The notes beneath the pieces were generated by a model, which was not told the DNA's origin, searched no databases, and worked only from the letters and a program-made list of their open reading frames with translations. From assembly GCA_021826795.1 (NCBI GenBank), contig JAKAYM010000058.1, positions 1 to 10,881 on the forward strand: a stretch of 10,881 nucleotides of DNA, given 5' to 3'. Made by a program: the position numbers and the translations under genes. Shown here one piece after another: positions 6,222-10,881 of this stretch; the stretch's first letter is position 1, and each line of letters opens with the position of its first letter. The DNA comes from Thermoplasmata archaeon. Its GTDB lineage: Archaea > Thermoplasmatota > Thermoplasmata > Thermoplasmatales > Thermoplasmataceae.

Positions 6222-7183
6222 AATTCCACTATAGTTTTAAGGTATCTTTCATACTCTCTATTCTTCAGGTATAGATCTAAATCATTAATGCCTATATTCT
6301 TTTCAAAAAATGGTTTCAACCTGTTTCGATATTTCCTTATAATTTTAATGGACTCATTGAATGTATTACTGTACCTGAATATTCCGTGAACTGTGATTTC
6401 ATTTGATGTGATATAGAGAGGGTTTAGCCCGGATATACTGCCCATGCCTATTAAAAACAGGTCACCGCCTTTTCCTGTTTTGTTCTGTGCAAATTCGGTG
6501 GCCATTCCACTGCATTCAAAAACTGTATCATATTTATCACGAATTTCATCATTTAAAAATGCGGCAAATCCACATTTTATGGCATATTTTATCCTGTCCA
6601 TGCTTATATCACACAGTGTTACATTTGATCCATGTGCCTCCGCAGAGAATGCCGCCAGTATACCAACAGAACCGGATCCGACAATCAGTACATTGTTTTC
6701 CGGCCCAATTTTTGCCTTTCCTGTGGCATATACACCTACAGACATGGGTTCCGCTAAGCTCGCCTCATCAGTTGTTAAACCATCGGCACGGTAAACAAAT
6801 TCTTCAGGATATATAATATATTCCCTGAGAGAACCGTCTACAGGTGGGGTCGCAAAAAATTTAATATCCGGGCATAGATTGTACCTGCCAGTTTTACAGT
6901 ATTTACATTTTCCACATGGCAATCCCGGCTCTATTGCAACTATATCACCTTTCCTGATATTATTGCCATCACTTTCAGCTATGCCTGCCGTTTCATGTCC
7001 CAGTATCATGGGTTTTTCCAGAACAAAATCACCGATACGGCCATGGAGATAATAATGAATATCAGAACCACAGATGCCCACTGATTTAACCCTTATTTTA
7101 ATAAAACCCTCAGGTACATTATTTATACCCTCAATATCCTTAATTTTTATAACTCCGGGAGATTCAAGAAAAATGCCTTTCAT
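6218..7183 (-). CDS. Zinc-dependent polyol (sorbitol/xylitol-type) dehydrogenase, MDR superfamily, 321 residues
   Basis: This is a medium-chain alcohol dehydrogenase that should oxidise a sugar alcohol to a ketose with NAD. Catalytic zinc ligands are C38 (GICGSD), H63 and E64 (GHE), with E145 (AEP). The structural zinc site has four cysteines: C90, C93, C96, C104. The Rossmann glycine motif is VGSGSVGIL (168-176), and D192 at the end of the second strand favours NAD over NADP. CGSDIHYYLHGRIGDF and LAEPMSVG are typical of sorbitol/xylitol dehydrogenases. The protein is about 20 residues shorter than usual because the stretch between D192 and FECSG (222-226) is compressed; the frame is intact. 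It is the first gene of an operon with the kinase (4-base ATGA overlap), which suggests polyol to ketose to ketose phosphate. Threonine dehydrogenase-like activity is an alternative. Confidence 0.88.
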   Translation of the reverse strand: MKGIFLESPGVIKIKDIEGINNVPEGFIKIRVKSVGICGSDIHYYLHGRIGDFVLEKPMILGHETAGIAESDGNNIRKGDIVAIEPGLPCGKCKYCKTGRYNLCPDIKFFATPPVDGSLREYIIYPEEFVYRADGLTTDEASLAEPMSVGVYATGKAKIGPENNVLIVGSGSVGILAAFSAEAHGSNVTLCDISMDRIKYAIKCGFAAFLNDEIRDKYDTVFECSGMATEFAQNKTGKGGDLFLIGMGSISGLNPLYITSNEITVHGIFRYSNTFNESIKIIRKYRNRLKPFFEKNIGINDLDLYLKNREYERYLKTIVEL

Positions 7184-7409
7184 TACCTGATATTATAGAA
7201 TTAGTGTTAATTAATTTTTTTATTATAACGGTCTCTTCGCATGTCGAACTTAATATTTTTAAATGATGGATATTATACAGATTCGATCAGATGAAAATGT
7301 ATAAATTCACATAAAATGCCTATTAAAACTATCCAGATTAATTCACATGCAGAGAATCTGTTATACCAGAAACATTTAATAGTCTTACAACGATTAATCT
7401 CTGATTTAC
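7184..7409. promoter_or_regulatory. Divergent promoter region between the polyol operon and the methyltransferase operon
   Basis: On the minus strand an ATTAATTAA-type TATA element at about 7207-7217 lies 24-34 bases before the dehydrogenase ATG, a good leaderless position. On the plus strand CATTTAATA at 7373-7381 is centred about 33 bases before ATG 7410, giving a very short leader. The 8-base word AATTCACA occurs three times (7304, 7340 and 7414). No coding frame is supported within the region. Confidence 0.5.
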
Positions 7410-7565
7410 ATGGAATTCACAGTCTGCAAATCAGAACATAATAAAAAGCCATTCAAGGAGCAGTATTATGAAAAGTTTAAGGTTTCAGGGTACGAGTGCA
7501 AAGAAATACACAATTCCAACGTTTCAGATGACAGCATGATTTTCACCATACCAAGGGGTGATTGA
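7410..7565 (+). CDS. Small protein of 51 residues, first gene of the methyltransferase operon
   Basis: ATG 7410 opens a frame ending at TGA 7563-7565, two bases before the methyltransferase ATG at 7568. A stop codon at 7395-7397 means the frame cannot be much longer upstream. The protein begins MEFTVCKSEHNKKPF and ends FTIPRGD. It contains two spaced Cys-x3-His pairs (C6/H10 and C30/H34), which could form one zinc site, although this may be chance. The GGGGTGA at its end also serves as ribosome site for the next gene, so the two are probably translationally coupled. I do not recognise the family. It may be a regulator or accessory part of the system, or the tail of a decayed gene. No signal peptide or membrane helix is seen. 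Confidence 0.5.
   Translation: MEFTVCKSEHNKKPFKEQYYEKFKVSGYECKEIHNSNVSDDSMIFTIPRGD
7555..7561 (+). promoter_or_regulatory. Ribosome binding site that decides the methyltransferase start
   Basis: GGGGTGA closely matches the archaeal anti-Shine-Dalgarno complement GGAGGTGA and lies 6 bases before ATG 7568. The alternative in-frame TTG at 7562 directly abuts the motif and would have no spacing, so ATG 7568 is the better start. Confidence 0.6.
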
Positions 7566-7567
7566 GA

Positions 7568-10500
7568 ATGGTTAACCAGGATAAATTTGGACTGGATTTC
7601 TGGCTTGGCAAATTTAGGGAATTGGGTTATCCGATCAAGATCCAGGAGTTCCCGTTAACTCTTCTTAAAGAGCAAAAAATACTGCCTCCAAAAACAACTC
7701 CAACAAGAGTGCTCAGGTTGTTCAACAATGATTTGCTGGATATAGTTGTCGTGGAAGTATCCAATAAAGAACTTTCACGTGGTAGATGTGTAAGCATCGC
7801 ACGATCCTGGAAAAAAAATAATCTCCTCAGTCCGATAATTATTCTTACCGATTCTGTTGAATCCTATGTAACTATTATACCGGGAACAGGATTCAACTCT
7901 GAGGCTAAAATTCTATATCTTTCTGATGAGTTCTATTATACTGATAACCTCGTAATCCAGTCCATGAGATATACTAATGATAAGGTAGAACTGCTGAAGC
8001 TGTATAACAGCAACTTTTTTCCCTACCAGAGTGTCAGGGATGGCTTCTTTTTCAAGTACAGAGATATGTTTCAGGAAATGCTGGGTAAACTCACACCATA
8101 TCTGGAGAGCCATACCAGGTCGTTCGCACAGAAATTCCTAGGCAGGATGATGTTTCTCTATTTTCTGCAGAAAAAAGGGTGGCTTAAGGGTGACAAGAAG
8201 TTCATTAACACCATTAAGAGCTACGACGAACTTAGTTATCTCTATTACAACGGCTTTAATACTGGAAAAATAGAAGGCATACCATTCCTGAATGGATCAC
8301 TCTTTGACAGGGAAGATTACCTAACCAATGAGAAAGAGTCAGAAATATCCGGAATACTGGATGATACCTTCAAGAAAGCAAGAGAGTTTTTAGACCATTA
8401 TAACTTTACCGTGGATGAAACTGCTCCTCTTGAAATAGAAGTTAGTATAGATCCCGCCCTGATTGGAACAATTTTCGAAAATCTCCTGCTGGAGAAGGAA
8501 AGAGGGGAAAAGGGTACATTTTACACACCAAAAGATGAAATTTCATTCATATGCAGACGTGCACTGACACATTATTTAGGGCTTAAAGACAAATATACTT
8601 CTAATAACAAGGAGATGCTTGATGGTATAAAACTGTATCTGGAGGAGCTCAGAAAGAGCAAGGAGATAGATAAAATAAGAGATCTAAAAGAAAAACTTCT
8701 AAATGCTAGAGTTGTTGACCCTGCGGTGGGTTCTGGAGGATTTCTTGTAGTTATGATGCAGGAGATCGTTTCTATCATTACAGAAGCTGATTCCATTGCA
8801 GGTTGGAATTCTGATCCCTATGAATACAAAAAAGCGTTCCATCAAAATCTTTATGGTTTCGATATAGAGCCCGAGGCTGTTGAGATTGCAAGGCTCAGGC
8901 TCTGGCTGTCTATGATTATTGACCAGAAAGTTCCAATACCATTGCCAAACCTTGATTTTAAGATCGTTGATATTCCGGATTCTCTTGAACTTCAAAGTAT
9001 GCAGAAAAAGATAGAACCTGAAATAGAGGAGGAAAGGGACTATGTTGAAAAGTTAATTGAGCAATACTCCAATGAACACGTTAATGAAAATAAGAAGTCC
9101 TTGAAAAATAAAATAGCCCTGCATACAGAAAATCTAAGAAAATATGGCCTGAATCCTGAGGTTATTGAGAGCTACATCGTTAATCCTGCCGATATCGTAG
9201 TTATGAATCCCCCTTACGTAAGACAGGAATCCATAAACCCCGAGAGGAAGAAATATTATGTTGATACATACAAGTTAGACAAGAAATCTGATATATACGT
9301 TTATTTCTTTCTGAGATCTCTTAGACTCCTGAAACCAAATGGTTTTGTTTCTGTTATTTCATCGGACAAATGGCTTGAAACCTCTTATGGAGAGAAACTT
9401 CAGAGCCAGCTGAAAAGCAGGCTGGTGTCTATATATGGTCAGAGAAACAGGTCGTTCGAAGCAGATATAAACACAGTCATAACCGTTTACGGAAATGATA
9501 TGCAGAGCGGTCCTGTTGACTTCACCTACCTGGAAAACTATGCATCAAAAACCGTTATCCACAGAGTTTCTATGGAAAGGACTGAACTTAAGTCAGGCAA
9601 ATGGTTCTATCTCCGTGTTCCTGAATCCTTCCTCAAAGATATTATGCCGAAGCTCACCAACAAACTTGGCGATTTTGCCGAGATAAAGCGTGGTTTTACA
9701 ACAGGTGCCAATGACTTCTTCTACATGAAAGACGTTTCAGCACAGTATGAAACTGACTGCCTTTCTGATCCAAAGAAGTTCGAGGACTGGGGTGTTTTGG
9801 CTAAAAATGAAAAAGAATTGAGGGAGCATAGTCTTATCTATATTGAGAATGAAGGCGGAGAAAAGTTTGTTATTGATAAATCTGATACCAAACCACTAGT
9901 GAGAACCACAAAAGAGCTGAGTTCCTATGAAATCACGGATGTGAACAAACTTTGCCTTTACACGAAAACTCCGGGAGAGTTTACTAAGAAATATATCCTA
10001 TGGGGCGAGAACAAGGAGATTACAATCAGAGGCAGAAAAAAACCGGTAATCGGTTACAATAAAGTACCTTCTGTGTCTGGAAGAAAACAATGGTATTCTC
10101 TTAATGACCTTGAACCAACAAATATAATCCTGCCCATGTACATTATGGATCGATTCTTTATTCCCAGTTCCAAAGACCCGGTTATTTGTGATAATACATT
10201 TTACACTTTTTCGCCTAAAGTAAAAGGTATTCAGAATTATCTGAACTCAACATTTTTTTATATTACAATAGAACTATATTTAAGAAGATTGGGTGGGGGT
10301 GTGGGTGAGGTTAAGGTTGACGATTACAATAAAATACCAGTTCCAGATTTAAGAAAATTTGACCTGACACACATAAATGTAGAACTTAATAGGAAAGTAA
10401 TGAGGTATTTTGAAGAAGTTGGGATGGATGACCGGAAGGCTCTGGACAGAGAAATAGCCAAATGTATTGGAATCAAAGAATTCCAAATTGATGAATTTTA

Positions 10501-10582
10501 CAATGAATTCAAAGAACTTGTAGATGACAGACTGATCAAAGCGGATAGACCACTTAAAAGGAGGGAAGGAGACAATGACTAA
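7568..10582 (+). CDS. Eco57I-like adenine-N6 DNA methyltransferase with fused target-recognition domain, 1004 residues
   Basis: This should methylate the exocyclic amine of adenine at a specific site using S-adenosylmethionine. Residues 1-150 form an alpha/beta domain (LLDIVVVEVSNKE at 56-68) resembling the N-terminal part of other archaeal Eco57I proteins; D58 and E63 fall roughly where a PD-(D/E)XK site might be, but no E-x-K is present. After a helical linker come GTFYTP (316-321, motif X), DPAVGSGGF (384-392, SAM binding), GFDIEPE with D432, and the catalytic NPPY (547-550). A helical insertion at about 475-540 precedes NPPY. From about residue 690, LGDFAEIKRGFTTGANDFF and later GGGVGEVKVDDYNKIPVP are typical of type I/IIG/PglX-like recognition domains. 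It is full length, with two bases between it and the upstream small gene and an 8-base overlap with the downstream gene. It probably belongs to a modification/restriction or BREX/DISARM-like defence operon. A type IIG enzyme with its own nuclease cannot be excluded. Confidence 0.9.
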   Translation: MVNQDKFGLDFWLGKFRELGYPIKIQEFPLTLLKEQKILPPKTTPTRVLRLFNNDLLDIVVVEVSNKELSRGRCVSIARSWKKNNLLSPIIILTDSVESYVTIIPGTGFNSEAKILYLSDEFYYTDNLVIQSMRYTNDKVELLKLYNSNFFPYQSVRDGFFFKYRDMFQEMLGKLTPYLESHTRSFAQKFLGRMMFLYFLQKKGWLKGDKKFINTIKSYDELSYLYYNGFNTGKIEGIPFLNGSLFDREDYLTNEKESEISGILDDTFKKAREFLDHYNFTVDETAPLEIEVSIDPALIGTIFENLLLEKERGEKGTFYTPKDEISFICRRALTHYLGLKDKYTSNNKEMLDGIKLYLEELRKSKEIDKIRDLKEKLLNARVVDPAVGSGGFLVVMMQEIVSIITEADSIAGWNSDPYEYKKAFHQNLYGFDIEPEAVEIARLRLWLSMIIDQKVPIPLPNLDFKIVDIPDSLELQSMQKKIEPEIEEERDYVEKLIEQYSNEHVNENKKSLKNKIALHTENLRKYGLNPEVIESYIVNPADIVVMNPPYVRQESINPERKKYYVDTYKLDKKSDIYVYFFLRSLRLLKPNGFVSVISSDKWLETSYGEKLQSQLKSRLVSIYGQRNRSFEADINTVITVYGNDMQSGPVDFTYLENYASKTVIHRVSMERTELKSGKWFYLRVPESFLKDIMPKLTNKLGDFAEIKRGFTTGANDFFYMKDVSAQYETDCLSDPKKFEDWGVLAKNEKELREHSLIYIENEGGEKFVIDKSDTKPLVRTTKELSSYEITDVNKLCLYTKTPGEFTKKYILWGENKEITIRGRKKPVIGYNKVPSVSGRKQWYSLNDLEPTNIILPMYIMDRFFIPSSKDPVICDNTFYTFSPKVKGIQNYLNSTFFYITIELYLRRLGGGVGEVKVDDYNKIPVPDLRKFDLTHINVELNRKVMRYFEEVGMDDRKALDREIAKCIGIKEFQIDEFYNEFKELVDDRLIKADRPLKRREGDND

Positions 10583-10881
10583 GATAATTGACAACAGTAA
10601 GGGGACTTTATCATCGGTTTTAAATAAGGAAATATCTCACATTGATGAGGTTGCAATTGCTTCAGCATATTTTAATCTAGCTGGCTACAGGGCAGTGGCT
10701 ACTGGCTTAAAGAATAAACCTTTGAAGTTACTTTTAGGTCGTGAGCCATCAGAAAGCGTGAAGTTCGAAGAAGAAGTCATAAAAAGGCTTGAAGAGTTTG
10801 ATGAGGATTTTGCTAGTGAACAGAAGGAGATACTTGGCAATGAGATTATTCAGAACGAGGATAATGGGGATTATAGATCGG
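10575..10881 (+). CDS. Partial gene: phospholipase D (HKD)-like N-terminus, probably of a SNF2-type helicase
   Basis: The frame opens at ATG 10575, after the purine-rich ribosome region AAAAGGAGGGAAGGAGAC, and runs 102 codons to the window edge without a stop. It overlaps the last 8 bases of the methyltransferase gene, so the two are co-translated. The visible part has HIDEVAIASAYFNLAGY (22-38) followed by LKLLLGRE, the strand-turn pattern of PLD-like domains that begin many large SNF2/DEAD helicases next to DNA methyltransferases. A long acidic, helical segment follows. The HKD catalytic motif and any helicase motifs lie beyond the window, so nuclease and helicase functions are inferred from pattern and context only. 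In this family the domain is thought to act as nuclease or DNA-binding module of restriction-like systems. Confidence 0.65.
   Translation, partial: MTKIIDNSKGTLSSVLNKEISHIDEVAIASAYFNLAGYRAVATGLKNKPLKLLLGREPSESVKFEEEVIKRLEEFDEDFASEQKEILGNEIIQNEDNGDYRS

Noticed and set aside
6444..6816. Two overlapping plus-strand open frames opposite the dehydrogenase
   Set aside because: The two frames overlap each other and the Rossmann region of a well-supported dehydrogenase.
8572..8995. Minus-strand open frames opposite the methyltransferase SAM-binding region
   Set aside because: The plus strand encodes DPAVGSGGF and GFDIEPE there; the antisense frames are low-complexity and unsupported.
9495..9686. 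Plus-strand 63-codon frame inside the methyltransferase gene
   Set aside because: It is an out-of-frame shadow of the central region of the methyltransferase, with no ribosome site.
1..10881. CRISPR array, tRNA or rRNA genes
   Set aside because: No regularly spaced direct repeats, cloverleaf-type sequence or rRNA-like conserved blocks were seen on either strand.

Overview
The window looks like chromosomal DNA from an acidophilic archaeon of the Thermoplasmatales, probably close to Ferroplasma or Acidiplasma. This is inferred from AT-rich DNA, archaeal TATA boxes centred about 26-27 bases before start codons (leaderless transcription), frequent ATA, AGA and AGG codons, and the protein families present. 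No rRNA, tRNA or CRISPR array was seen, so the taxonomic call is an inference.

Left part (1-3394). Bases 1-382 hold decayed coding remnants: a small Cys-x2-Cys / winged-helix-like protein broken by two frameshifts, and an uncertain short reading frame ending in a perfect 11-bp stem. A 12-helix major facilitator transporter follows on the minus strand (562-1761). A 319-base divergent intergenic region then leads to a plus-strand AAA_14/DUF4143-type ATPase (2081-3394). Its promoter is distinctive: the TATA box lies exactly between two 18-bp palindromes of the form TGTTTC-N6-GAAACA.

Middle part (3417-7183). A minus-strand two-gene polyol operon encodes a zinc-dependent sorbitol/xylitol-type dehydrogenase and, overlapping it by ATGA, an FGGY sugar kinase resembling xylulokinase. 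Together they would turn a polyol into a ketose and then a ketose phosphate. The kinase is split by a TnpB-only IS200/IS605 (IS1341-type) element on the opposite strand. The kinase halves rejoin in frame when about 1443 bases (3711-5153) are removed, so the insertion appears recent and clean. The element's right end has the nested hairpins expected of a TnpB omega RNA, and its guide would read into the kinase gene.

Right part (7184-10881). After a 226-base divergent promoter region, a plus-strand operon starts with a 51-codon gene of unknown function. Next comes a 1004-residue Eco57I-like adenine-N6 methyltransferase with a fused target-recognition region. It overlaps by 8 bases the start of a third gene, cut by the window edge, whose N-terminus looks like the phospholipase D (HKD)-like domain found on some SNF2-type helicases. 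This is probably an anti-phage modification/restriction-like island. No canonical nuclease motif is evident in the methyltransferase, so cleavage or exclusion would have to come from the downstream gene.
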